The notes under the pieces were generated by a model. It did not search any database and had not been told where the DNA came from. It saw only the letters and a list, made by a program, of their open reading frames with translations. A stretch of DNA of 48,063 bases, from the NCBI GenBank assembly GCA_003132025.1, contig PKWJ01000044.1, positions 102,826 through 150,888 of the forward strand, written 5' to 3'. The translations under genes were made by a program, and so were the position numbers. This document shows, one piece after another, positions 8,695-15,754 of the stretch (its first letter is position 1; each line of letters opens with the position of its first letter). The stretch is from Gammaproteobacteria bacterium (GTDB taxonomy: Bacteria; Pseudomonadota; Gammaproteobacteria; Steroidobacterales; Steroidobacteraceae).

Positions 8695-9223
8695 GTGCCT
8701 GCGCCGGCGGCTGCGGCGGTTCCATGACGGCGTGGCAGTGCTTGCAGGTGCGCAGCGACAGGCTGCCAAAGAAACGATCGAACACCGGCGGAAACTGCTG
8801 TTCGATGTCCGTGAGCGCGAAGAAATCCTGGTAGAGCAGGTGCTGGCAGCGCTCGCAATACCACTGCAGGCCGTCGAGCTCGCCGGCCCGTCGCCGCCGT
8901 TCGATGACCAGGCCGACCGAGTCCGGCAGGCGCTGCGGTGAATGCGGCACGCGCGCCGGCAGCAGCAGCATATTACCGGCCCCGATCGGCAGCTCGACGA
9001 TGCGGCCGTCCTCCACCACGCGCAGCACCATGTCGCCCTCGAGCTGATAAAAAAACTCCTCCGCCGGATCGACGTGAAAATCCTTGCGCGCATTCGGGCC
9101 GCCGACCAGCATGATGATGAACTCGCCGTCCTGGTACACCACCTTATTGCCCACCGGCGGGCGCAGCAGGTGACGATTGGCATCGATCCACTGTCGAAGA
9201 TTGATGGGAGCCAGGGCGCGCAT
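8681..9223 (-). CDS. nbaC: 3-hydroxyanthranilate 3,4-dioxygenase
   Basis: Cupin-fold Fe(II) dioxygenase that opens 3-hydroxyanthranilate to 2-amino-3-carboxymuconate semialdehyde, which cyclises to quinolinate for NAD synthesis. 180 aa, the bacterial size. Catalytic iron ligands are His50, Glu56 and His94; Arg46 and Arg98 are in position to bind substrate. The bacterial rubredoxin-like second iron site is complete: Cys123/Cys126 (CERC) and Cys160/Cys163 (CKHC). It is the first gene of the leftward kynurenine operon, and its ATG is only 55 bp from the start of the divergent TnpB gene. No 2,3-dioxygenase for tryptophan lies in the window. Confidence 0.96.
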   Translation of the reverse strand: MRALAPINLRQWIDANRHLLRPPVGNKVVYQDGEFIIMLVGGPNARKDFHVDPAEEFFYQLEGDMVLRVVEDGRIVELPIGAGNMLLLPARVPHSPQRLPDSVGLVIERRRRAGELDGLQWYCERCQHLLYQDFFALTDIEQQFPPVFDRFFGSLSLRTCKHCHAVMEPPQPPAQAHDSQ

Positions 9224-9245
9224 GTCGATGATTTCCGAGGGATCT

Positions 9246-9251
9246 ATAATA
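9246..9251 (-). promoter_or_regulatory. Possible -10 element for the kynurenine operon
   Basis: On the minus strand TATTAT reads 22 bp upstream of the dioxygenase ATG. No convincing -35 is visible 16-18 bp further up, where the sequence already belongs to the left end of the TnpB element. On the plus strand the overlapping bases 9245-9250 read TATAAT. The assignment is weak and rests on the hexamer alone. Confidence 0.25.
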
Positions 9252-10345
9252 CTTGACTTGCTTAAGCGAAAATAAGCCGTGATCTTGACCTACCGTTATC
9301 GTTTGCTGCCGCTCAAGAGCCAGCACCGTGCATTGGAGAGGCTGTGCGCGGCACAGCGCGAATTGTACAACGCAGCGCTGGAGGAACGGATCGACTGTTA
9401 TCGTAAGACAGGCAAGTCCCGCACCTATATCGATCAGTGCAAAGCGTTGACCGAGTGCCGACGCGAGCTGCCTGAGATGGGAGCTTTGCCGGCGAACTTG
9501 CAGCGCTGGACACTGAAACGGATGGATGATGCCTTTCAGGGATTCTTCCGTCGCGTCAAAACACGGAGCGTGAAGGCCGGTTTTCCCCGATTCCGAGGCA
9601 ACGGACGGTGGGAAGCATTTGGATTTGCTGAGTTTAGCGGTATTCAGTTCGACGGGAGGAGGCTGCGCTTTGCCGGAATGCCGGGCGGTCTGAAGCTACA
9701 TTTGCATCGCTCGCTCCCGGATTGTCCGAACATCCGCTCATGCGTGTTTCGCCGTGACGGTCGCGGGTGGCGCGTGTGTTTGCAGATTGCAGTGGCGAAG
9801 GCGCAGAAGCGCTCGGTTGCAACTGCGGTAGGCGTGGATCTCGGACTTACGGTGTTCGCCTTTTGCAGCGACAACGTGGTTATCCCGAATCCACGCATTG
9901 CACAGCGCGCCGAGAAAGAACTGCGTCGGCGCCAGCGCGCGCTTTCCCGCTGCAAACGAGGTAGCAGTCGCCGGCATAAAGTGCGTGCGCAAAAGGTCTC
10001 GAACCTGGTTCGTCATCCGACCCCGGCGCGTTCGATTTCGGATGCGTCATGGTCACGGTTCGTCTCGATGCTGGACTACAAAGCTGAAAAAGCTGGTGGC
10101 CATCTCATTCGAGTCGATCCGAGAAATACAAGTCAGAAATGCTCAGGCTGTGGTGAACTGGTACCGAAGTTGCTGGCCGTTCGCACGCATGCGTGTCCGT
10201 CTTGCGGCTTGGTCATCGACCGGGATCACAATGCGAGCTTGAACATTCTCCGCGCCGGGATTGGCGCGGGGGCGCTTAACATGATCGGCTGGCGATGAGC
10301 GTGCGCCCGGAAACATATGCTGGCTCCCGCGAGGGAGTGAAGTGT
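9252..10345 (+). mobile_element. TnpB-only IS200/IS605-type element (IS1341-like)
   Basis: The element holds one tnpB gene and no TnpA transposase. Upstream, GCTTA (9260-9264) and TAAGC (9273-9277) form a small hairpin just before the GTG start, as expected of a left end. Downstream, CTCCC (10324-10328) and GGGAG (10333-10337) form a hairpin with a 4-base loop followed by TGAAGTG, as expected of a right end and of the 3' part of an omega RNA. No terminal inverted repeats or target duplications are expected or seen. The exact ends cannot be fixed without an empty-site comparison. It separates the kynurenine operon from a lipoprotein gene. Confidence 0.7.
9279..10298 (+). CDS. tnpB: TnpB RNA-guided nuclease homologue, RuvC-II segment apparently deleted
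   Basis: TnpB/OrfB protein of 339 aa, GTG start. The N-terminal helix-turn-helix and OrfB region is intact (YRYRLLPLKSQ, LYNAALEER). RuvC-I is present as VGVDLGL with Asp187. The zinc ribbon is complete (Cys288/Cys291, Cys306/Cys309) and RuvC-III is present as DRDHNASLNIL with Asp316. Between them, KVRAQ (to residue 238) runs directly into KVSNLVRHP (from 239). Related proteins have about 25 more residues there, ending in an [EH]EDL-type motif that carries the catalytic RuvC-II glutamate. Asp187 and Asp316 are only 129 residues apart. The frame stays open, so this looks like an in-frame deletion giving a nuclease-dead protein that may still bind RNA and DNA. Confidence 0.85.
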   Translation: MILTYRYRLLPLKSQHRALERLCAAQRELYNAALEERIDCYRKTGKSRTYIDQCKALTECRRELPEMGALPANLQRWTLKRMDDAFQGFFRRVKTRSVKAGFPRFRGNGRWEAFGFAEFSGIQFDGRRLRFAGMPGGLKLHLHRSLPDCPNIRSCVFRRDGRGWRVCLQIAVAKAQKRSVATAVGVDLGLTVFAFCSDNVVIPNPRIAQRAEKELRRRQRALSRCKRGSSRRHKVRAQKVSNLVRHPTPARSISDASWSRFVSMLDYKAEKAGGHLIRVDPRNTSQKCSGCGELVPKLLAVRTHACPSCGLVIDRDHNASLNILRAGIGAGALNMIGWR

Positions 10346-10435
10346 ATAAGTCCCATTTCCGACAATATCCAAGGCCGGTGTAGTTCGCTTGTGGTAAGCG
10401 TAATGCCCGGGGCTGGCGACAGCGGACGCTAATCG
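10299..10435 (+). ncRNA. Candidate omega RNA 3' region downstream of tnpB
   Basis: In TnpB elements the guide RNA overlaps the 3' end of tnpB and extends past the right end into flanking DNA. Here CGCGCC/GGCGCG inside the last codons (about 10252-10270) and CTCCC-GCGA-GGGAG at 10324-10337 could form the scaffold hairpins, with TGAAGTGTATAAG following. The boundaries are guesses from family architecture; no promoter or processing site can be read. The rest of this gap shows nothing else I recognise. Confidence 0.35.
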
Positions 10436-10906
10436 ATGATGATGCAGGACAGGCTACGCAGCAGCAGCTGCCGCAACATTGCGCTGATCACGGCGCTGTC
10501 ATTGATGCTTTCGGCCTGCGCCATGCACTGGCCGTGGAAGCGACGCCCGGCGCCGCCGCCGCAGCCGGTGCAGCAGGTGAACATCGTCAGCGATGCGTCG
10601 GCACCGGCGACCACGATCCTGCAGTACTGGGACCGCAATACGCTGCTGCTCGACCTGAGCGGCGCCGGCGGGGAGGGCGGCGCGAACGTAACGCCGATCA
10701 AGGCTCTGGGTTGGCCGATACGGCTGGAATTTCGCGTACGGCCCGGCAGCATCGGCCGCCTCGAGGCAGTGGGGGCGCAGCGCGTGGTGTTTGCAGTGCC
10801 GACGCAGGGTGCGCCGTTGCTGCTGAAGCTTGCGCCCAGCGCCTATCGCGCCGATACGCCGCAGATCACGCTTCGATGGAGCGCGGCTGAAGACTCGGCA
10901 CACTAA
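10436..10906 (+). CDS. Hypothetical lipoprotein
   Basis: Predicted lipoprotein of 156 aa with no recognised domain. The start is a triple ATG (10436, 10439, 10442). A charged n-region and a hydrophobic segment (NIALITALSLML) end in the lipobox LSAC (Cys27), so signal peptidase II processing is expected. The mature part begins with a short basic, proline-rich linker (WKRRPAPPPQP) and continues as a beta-rich domain. The residue after Cys is Ala, so outer-membrane sorting is possible. The last 41 bp overlap the 3' end of the convergent apaH gene. Confidence 0.72.
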   Translation: MMMQDRLRSSSCRNIALITALSLMLSACAMHWPWKRRPAPPPQPVQQVNIVSDASAPATTILQYWDRNTLLLDLSGAGGEGGANVTPIKALGWPIRLEFRVRPGSIGRLEAVGAQRVVFAVPTQGAPLLLKLAPSAYRADTPQITLRWSAAEDSAH

Positions 10907-11696
10907 CCGGCGGGGCCGCCGGATCGTCGAGATTGACCGCGGTCAGCGCGCCGCCCCAGACGCAGCCGGTGTCGAGCGCCAATATGCCGGGCTCGCGCAG
11001 CAATCCGAGCGCCGACCAGTGGCCGAACACGATGCGCTGTTCGCGGCTGGCTCTACCTGGCACCCGAAACCACGGCAGCCAGGGCCTGGGAGCCGAGTCC
11101 GGCTTGCCCTTCTGTTTCAGATCGACGCGACCGTCGGCGGTACAAAATCGCAGCCGCGTGAGCACATTGATCGTCAGGCGCCGACGCTCGGCAGCGGCCA
11201 GTGCCGGCTGCCAGCGATCGGGCTGGTCGCCGTACATGTCCGACAGCAGCGCGGGTGCATCGTCCTGCAGCGCGCGTTGCACTTCGCTCGCCAGTTCCAG
11301 CGTCTGCGCCACGCTCCATTGCGGCAGCACCCCGGCGTGCAGCAGCAGGTCGCCGTGCTCGGGTTCGAAGTGGGCCAGCGGCAGGGCCAGCAGCCATTCG
11401 AGCAGCGCATCACGATCACGCGCGACGAGGATGTCGCTCAGGGTATCGCTCCTGCGCAGCCTGGCCCCGGCCAGTGCCACCGCCAGCAGGTGCAGGTCGT
11501 GATTGCCGAGCACGCACACGGCGTTGTCGCCCAGCGCGCGCACCCGCCGCAACGCCTGCAGCGAGCATGGGCCGCGGTTGACCAGGTCGCCGACGAACCA
11601 CAGCCGGTCGCGGTCGCTGGAGTAGCGGATGCGAGCCAGCAGCTGTTCGAGTTCCTCGCAGCAGCCCTGTACGTCGCCGATCGCCCAGCGCGCCAT
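10866..11696 (-). CDS. apaH: Symmetrical bis(5'-nucleosyl)-tetraphosphatase
   Basis: Hydrolyses diadenosine tetraphosphate to two ADP; 276 aa, the usual length. The metallophosphatase motifs are intact: IGDVQGCCEEL at residues 6-16, VGDLVNRGP near 35-43 and VLGNHDLHLL near 62-71. FGHWSALGL and LDTGCVWGGALTAV near the C-terminus are ApaH signatures. It follows apaG by 27 bp in the same leftward operon. Its 3' end overlaps the convergent lipoprotein gene by 41 bp. Confidence 0.96.
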   Translation of the reverse strand: MARWAIGDVQGCCEELEQLLARIRYSSDRDRLWFVGDLVNRGPCSLQALRRVRALGDNAVCVLGNHDLHLLAVALAGARLRRSDTLSDILVARDRDALLEWLLALPLAHFEPEHGDLLLHAGVLPQWSVAQTLELASEVQRALQDDAPALLSDMYGDQPDRWQPALAAAERRRLTINVLTRLRFCTADGRVDLKQKGKPDSAPRPWLPWFRVPGRASREQRIVFGHWSALGLLREPGILALDTGCVWGGALTAVNLDDPAAPPVSVPSLQPRSIEA

Positions 11697-11723
11697 ATGC
11701 GCTTCAGATCGCGCGGCCCGCGC

Positions 11724-12140
11724 TCAATGCAGCATCCCGGGCTTGGCCAGGCGAAATGCCGGAATGGGCGCATCGAACTGCGCACCGTCGTCGGCGATCA
11801 TCTGGTAGCTGCCCTGCATGGTGCCGACCGGCGTTTCGAGCACCGCGCCGCTGGAATACCGAAAGCCCTGGCCGGGTTTGAGATAGGGCTGTTCGCCCAC
11901 CACCCCGTCGCCGCGCACCTCCTGCACCCGGCCGTTGGCGTCGGTAATGATCCAGTGACGCGTCAGCAGCTTCGCCGGCACCTCGCCCTCGTTGCGGATC
12001 GTGATCGTGTAGGCGAACACGTAGCGCTGTTCGCGCGGCTCGGACTGATCGTCGAGATAGGTGGTCTCGACGTCGATGCTGATGCGGTGGCGTACGCTGG
12101 TCATACCTGCTGCCGTGGGCTCGTCCGTGGGCTCATTCAT
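11724..12140 (-). CDS. apaG: ApaG (DUF525) protein
   Basis: Small single-domain fibronectin-III-like beta protein, 138 aa, a little longer than the usual 125 because of an acidic N-terminal extension (MNEPTDEPTAAG). YVFAYTITIRNEG, HWIITDANGRVQEVRGDGVVGEQP and GTMQGSYQM are hallmark ApaG blocks. The molecular function is not settled; the E. coli gene has been linked to cobalt resistance and magnesium efflux. The ATG at 12140 overlaps the stop of the upstream usp gene as ATGA. A second ATG at 12104 would give a more typical length. Confidence 0.94.
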   Translation of the reverse strand: MNEPTDEPTAAGMTSVRHRISIDVETTYLDDQSEPREQRYVFAYTITIRNEGEVPAKLLTRHWIITDANGRVQEVRGDGVVGEQPYLKPGQGFRYSSGAVLETPVGTMQGSYQMIADDGAQFDAPIPAFRLAKPGMLH

Positions 12141-12568
12141 TTGACCCGCACCGCCAGCACGTCGCAGGGTGCGCCGTGCAATACCGAGTCCTCGGTGCGG
12201 TGCAGCAGGCTCGACAGCCCGTGGCGCTCGTGACCGCCAAGTACGATCAGGTCGCTGTTGAACTCACGGGCATAACGCAGAATCTCACTCTGGATGCTGC
12301 CGGACTCGACGTGGCCGGATTCCGGCGGCAATCCAAGTTCACGCACCAGTTTCTCCATCTGCTTTTGCGCCCGCAGCGTCATCTGCTGGTCGATCTGCAT
12401 CACCGGCCCGAGCGACTCGCCCATCGGCTCGAGCGCCACCACTTCCACCACATGCAGCAAGTGCAGCACGGCGTTGCCGGCGCGCGCGATTTCACAGGCG
12501 CGGGCGGCAATCGGCACGCCGCCCGGGGTCAGGTCGACGGCGGCCAGGATACTGCGGTAGGCGGTCAT
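12137..12568 (-). CDS. Universal stress protein, UspA family
   Basis: Cytoplasmic Usp-fold protein of 143 aa. The N-terminal strand reads YRSILAAVDLTPGG, followed by LHLLHVVEVV. The C-terminal SDLIVLGGHERHGLSSLL lies where nucleotide-binding members carry the GxxGx9G[ST] loop. The glycine pattern here is incomplete, so ATP binding is doubtful and it resembles the UspA branch. It lies between rsmA and apaG, two genes usually adjacent, and is joined to apaG by an ATGA overlap, so it has been inserted into a conserved operon. Confidence 0.9.
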   Translation of the reverse strand: MTAYRSILAAVDLTPGGVPIAARACEIARAGNAVLHLLHVVEVVALEPMGESLGPVMQIDQQMTLRAQKQMEKLVRELGLPPESGHVESGSIQSEILRYAREFNSDLIVLGGHERHGLSSLLHRTEDSVLHGAPCDVLAVRVK

Positions 12569-12608
12569 GATCGGCTCCGGTCGGCGGCGCAGCGCCTATC
12601 TTCCGCCG

Positions 12609-13406
12609 TTAGTGAAGCACAGCGGCAGCCGCCTGCGCCAGCGCGCCGAATTGCACCGGCGTCAGCGTCTCGGCGCGTGCGCCCGGGTCGATGCCGAGCG
12701 CGCCGATCTGCGGCGCCGACAGGTAGCGGCTCAGGGAGTTACGCAGGGTCTTGCGCCGTTGGCCGAAGGCGGCCGTGACCACCGCGCCATATAGCGGTGC
12801 GCGCGCCCAGTCCGGCAGCGCGTCGAGCACCGCCAGTCGCACCACGCTCGATGCCACCTTAGGCGCTGGACGAAAGGCGCCCGGACCCACATCGAGCAGG
12901 CGCTGCGCCGTGACGCGCGGCGCCAGCATCACCGTCAGCCGGCCGTAGGCCGCTGTTCCCGGCGCGGCCACGATCCGGTCCACGACTTCCCGCTGCAGCA
13001 TGAAATGCATGTCGAGGATGGCATCGGCGGCCTGAAGCACCCGGAACAGCAGCGGCGTGGAAATGTTGTAGGGCAGGTTGCCGATCAGGCGCAGGCGCGC
13101 GCCGCGCGCGGCTGCCATCGCGCGCCAGTCGACCTGCAGCGCGTCGGCCTCGTGCAGCACGAAACGCGGCTGATCGGCGTAGCGGTGGCGCAGCAGCGCC
13201 GCCAGATCCCGATCGATCTCGACCACTTCCAGCCGTCCGGCGGCATCCAGCAGCCGCTGCGTGAGGGCGCCCTGGCCGGGACCGATTTCCACCGCGGCGT
13301 CGCCGGCTTTAAGGTCGATCGCCGCCACGATGCGCGCGATCACGGCCGGATCGTGCAGGAAATGCTGGCCAAAGCGCTTGCGCGCGCGGCCGTGGGCAAT
13401 GCTCAG
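12609..13406 (-). CDS. rsmA: 16S rRNA dimethyladenosine transferase RsmA (KsgA)
   Basis: Dimethylates A1518 and A1519 of 16S rRNA late in 30S assembly. RKRFGQHFLHDP opens the protein, the SAM motif EIGPGQGALTQRLL and the catalytic NLPYNISTPLL follow, and VKVASS-like APKVASSVVRL is in the C-terminal domain. No ATG, GTG or TTG lies in frame near the conserved N-terminus. CTG at 13406 would overlap the pdxA TGA as CTGA and sits five bases after AGGAG; ATT at 13400 is the other option. From CTG the product is 265 aa, a normal length. Confidence 0.93.
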   Translation of the reverse strand: MSIAHGRARKRFGQHFLHDPAVIARIVAAIDLKAGDAAVEIGPGQGALTQRLLDAAGRLEVVEIDRDLAALLRHRYADQPRFVLHEADALQVDWRAMAAARGARLRLIGNLPYNISTPLLFRVLQAADAILDMHFMLQREVVDRIVAAPGTAAYGRLTVMLAPRVTAQRLLDVGPGAFRPAPKVASSVVRLAVLDALPDWARAPLYGAVVTAAFGQRRKTLRNSLSRYLSAPQIGALGIDPGARAETLTPVQFGALAQAAAAVLH

Positions 13407-14389
13407 ACAGGCTCCTGGCGCGCGGCCATCTGTGCCGCCAGATCGATCGCGGCGATCAGGCTGCCCGGATCGGCGCGGCCGCTGCCGGCCAGATCGAGCG
13501 CGGTACCGTGATCCACCGAGGTGCGCACAATCGGCAGGCCCAGCGTGACATTGACCGCGTGGCCGAAGCCCACGTGCTTGAGCACCGGCAAACCCTGATC
13601 GTGATACATCGCGAGCACTGCGTCGTAGCCTGCCAGGCGGCCCGGCACGAACAGCGTATCGGCCGGCCACGGGCCGTCCACCGCAATACCCGCGGCCTGC
13701 GCCTGCTCGATCGCCGGTCGGATGACGCGCAGCTCCTCGTCGCCCAGATGCCCGTCTTCACCGGCGTGCGGGTTCAGGCCGCACACGGCGATACGCGGCT
13801 GCGCCAGCCGCCAGTAGCGGCGCAGGTCATGTGACAGAATCTGCAGCGTCTGCAGCAGGCCATCGATGCTGAGCGCATCGCTCACCGCACGCAGCGGCAG
13901 ATGGGTGGTTGCCAGCGCGACGCGCAGCTCGCGCGCAGTCAGCAGCATCACCGCCCGCGGCGCGTGGGTGCGCTCGGCGATGTATTCCGTGTGTCCGCTG
14001 AAAGGCACGCCGGCCTGGTTGATCAGGCTCTTCTGCACCGGGGCGGTCACCATGGCCGCGAACTCGCCGGAGAGGCAGCCATCGACCGCGCGATCGATCA
14101 GTGCCAGCACCTGGCGGGCGTTGCCCAGCTCGAGCCGCCCGGCGACGCAGGCCGCCGGCAGTGGCTGATGCAGTACGCTTAAGGTACCGGCGGCGTGCGA
14201 GATTTGCCCGCCGATGCGGTATTCGGAAAACTGCAGCTGCAGTTGCAGCCGCCGCGCCCTAACGGTGAGCAGCTCGCGATCGGCCAGGCATACCAGCGGC
14301 CAGGCGCGCGCCATGCTGGCCACGGCCAGGCACAGATCGGGCCCGATACCACTGGGTTCGCCGGCAGTCAGCGCGATCGGCGCCGGCAT
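13403..14389 (-). CDS. pdxA: 4-hydroxythreonine-4-phosphate dehydrogenase
   Basis: NAD-dependent oxidation of 4-phosphohydroxy-L-threonine in de novo pyridoxal phosphate synthesis; 328 aa. The N-terminal LTAGEPSGIGPDL motif is characteristic. Likely metal ligands are His163 in TTHLPL, the His of NPHAGEDG and the His of MYHDQGL; SGHTEY (His133) lines the substrate pocket. C-terminal RTSVDHGTALDLAGSG is also conserved. It lies 13 bp after surA and overlaps the rsmA start, in the classical surA-pdxA-rsmA order. Confidence 0.97.
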   Translation of the reverse strand: MPAPIALTAGEPSGIGPDLCLAVASMARAWPLVCLADRELLTVRARRLQLQLQFSEYRIGGQISHAAGTLSVLHQPLPAACVAGRLELGNARQVLALIDRAVDGCLSGEFAAMVTAPVQKSLINQAGVPFSGHTEYIAERTHAPRAVMLLTARELRVALATTHLPLRAVSDALSIDGLLQTLQILSHDLRRYWRLAQPRIAVCGLNPHAGEDGHLGDEELRVIRPAIEQAQAAGIAVDGPWPADTLFVPGRLAGYDAVLAMYHDQGLPVLKHVGFGHAVNVTLGLPIVRTSVDHGTALDLAGSGRADPGSLIAAIDLAAQMAARQEPV

Positions 14390-14402
14390 GGCGGTCGCGC
14401 TT

Positions 14403-15719
14403 TCAGAGCCGGATCTCGACGTAGGCTTCGTCGCGGATCTGCTGCAGCCACAGCTCGGTGGCTTCCTCGACGCGGCTGTCGCGCATCGCCTCGTAGGCCC
14501 GCTGGCGCGCGGCCTCGTTGGTGTTGTCGAAATCGCGATGCCCGAGCAGTTGCACGATGTGCCAGCCGTACTGGCTGCGAAACGGCTGGCTGATCTCGCC
14601 TTCTTTGAGGCCGGCGACTACGCCGGCGAATTCCGGCACGAACACGCTGGACTCGGTCCAGCCCAGGTCACCGCCGCTGACCGCCGAGGCGGTATCCTGC
14701 GAATAAGTCTTGGCGATCACTCCGAATTCTTCCTTGCCCGAAATGATCTGCTCGCGCCATCGCGTCAACTTCTGCTCCACGGTGGCGTCGTCCTCGATCT
14801 CGGTGGGCTTGAGAAGAATATGGCGCAGGTGCACCTGCTGCACGATCTGCGGGCCGCCGGCGGAGCGCCGGTCCACCAGCTTCACGATATGAAAGCCGCT
14901 CGGCGTCTGCAGCACGTCGCTCACGTCGCCGGGGCTCATGCGGGCCACCACATCCGCCAGGAACGTCGGCAGCTCGGTACCCTTGCGCCAGCCCAGCGAG
15001 CCGCCTTCCAGCGCACTCTCGCTCTGCGAATAGGTGACCGCGAGCGCACCGAAGTCCTCGCCGTTGTGCGCGCGATCGTCGATCTGGTGCGCCAGCGTGT
15101 TGGCCTGGGCGATCTGCGCCGGTTTTGCACCCTGCGGCAGCGCGATCAGGATGTGCGCCACGTTGTATTCGTTGCCGGCGGTGGCGGTTTTCTTCTGGTG
15201 TTCGAGGTATTGATCCAGCTCGCGCGGGGTGATGACGATGTGCTGCATGACATCGCGCTGGCGCAGGATCTGGCGCGCAATCTCGCGCCTGAGTTCGATG
15301 CGATACTGCGGGTAGTCGATGCCGTCGGCCGCCAGTTTCTCCGGCAGCTGATCGAGCGTGAGATTCTGGCGCTTGGCGATGTCCTCCAGCGCGGCGTTGA
15401 CCTGCTCGTCGGTGATCTTGATGCCGGCGCGATCGGCGTGCTGCTGCTGGATCTCCTCCACTACCAGCCGGTCGAGCACCTGCTGGCGCAGCACCGCCTC
15501 GGGCGGCAGCGCCACATGCTGGGTCTGCAACCGCGTCTCGATTTCGCGCGTTTCCATCTGCAGTTCGCTCTCCAGCACCACGCCGTCGTTGACCACCGCC
15601 ACCACCTTGTCGAGCAGCACGCCCTTGGTGGACAGTTCCTTGGCGCTGGGCGCCAGCGACGCTGCGGCCAGCGCCAGGCAGATCAGCCAGGTGGATGCGA
15701 GGTGGACGCTGCAGCGCAT
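14403..15719 (-). CDS. surA: Periplasmic chaperone and peptidyl-prolyl isomerase SurA
   Basis: Chaperone that carries unfolded outer-membrane proteins, LptD among them, to the BAM complex. 438 aa. A signal peptide (about residues 1-26) precedes the N-terminal chaperone domain beginning LLDKVVAVVNDGVVLESEL. Two parvulin domains follow at about 186-283 (YNVAHILIALP) and 296-395 (VHLRHILLKP), and the C-terminal helix completes the core. The domain order matches E. coli SurA. It lies 35 bp after lptD and 13 bp before pdxA, so these genes probably share a transcript. Confidence 0.96.
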   Translation of the reverse strand: MRCSVHLASTWLICLALAAASLAPSAKELSTKGVLLDKVVAVVNDGVVLESELQMETREIETRLQTQHVALPPEAVLRQQVLDRLVVEEIQQQHADRAGIKITDEQVNAALEDIAKRQNLTLDQLPEKLAADGIDYPQYRIELRREIARQILRQRDVMQHIVITPRELDQYLEHQKKTATAGNEYNVAHILIALPQGAKPAQIAQANTLAHQIDDRAHNGEDFGALAVTYSQSESALEGGSLGWRKGTELPTFLADVVARMSPGDVSDVLQTPSGFHIVKLVDRRSAGGPQIVQQVHLRHILLKPTEIEDDATVEQKLTRWREQIISGKEEFGVIAKTYSQDTASAVSGGDLGWTESSVFVPEFAGVVAGLKEGEISQPFRSQYGWHIVQLLGHRDFDNTNEAARQRAYEAMRDSRVEEATELWLQQIRDEAYVEIRL

Positions 15720-15754
15720 TAAATTCTCTTTGCCCTCAAAGGCTTAACCGTCAT

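Noticed and set aside
9224-9278. Match of the putative TnpB guide to the kynurenine promoter
   Set aside because: The bases after the right-end hairpin (TGTATAAGTCCC) show no convincing match in this region by eye.
14214-15722. 502-codon plus-strand open frame opposite surA
   Set aside because: SurA on the minus strand has a signal peptide, two parvulin domains and conserved synteny; the opposite frame has no recognisable domain.
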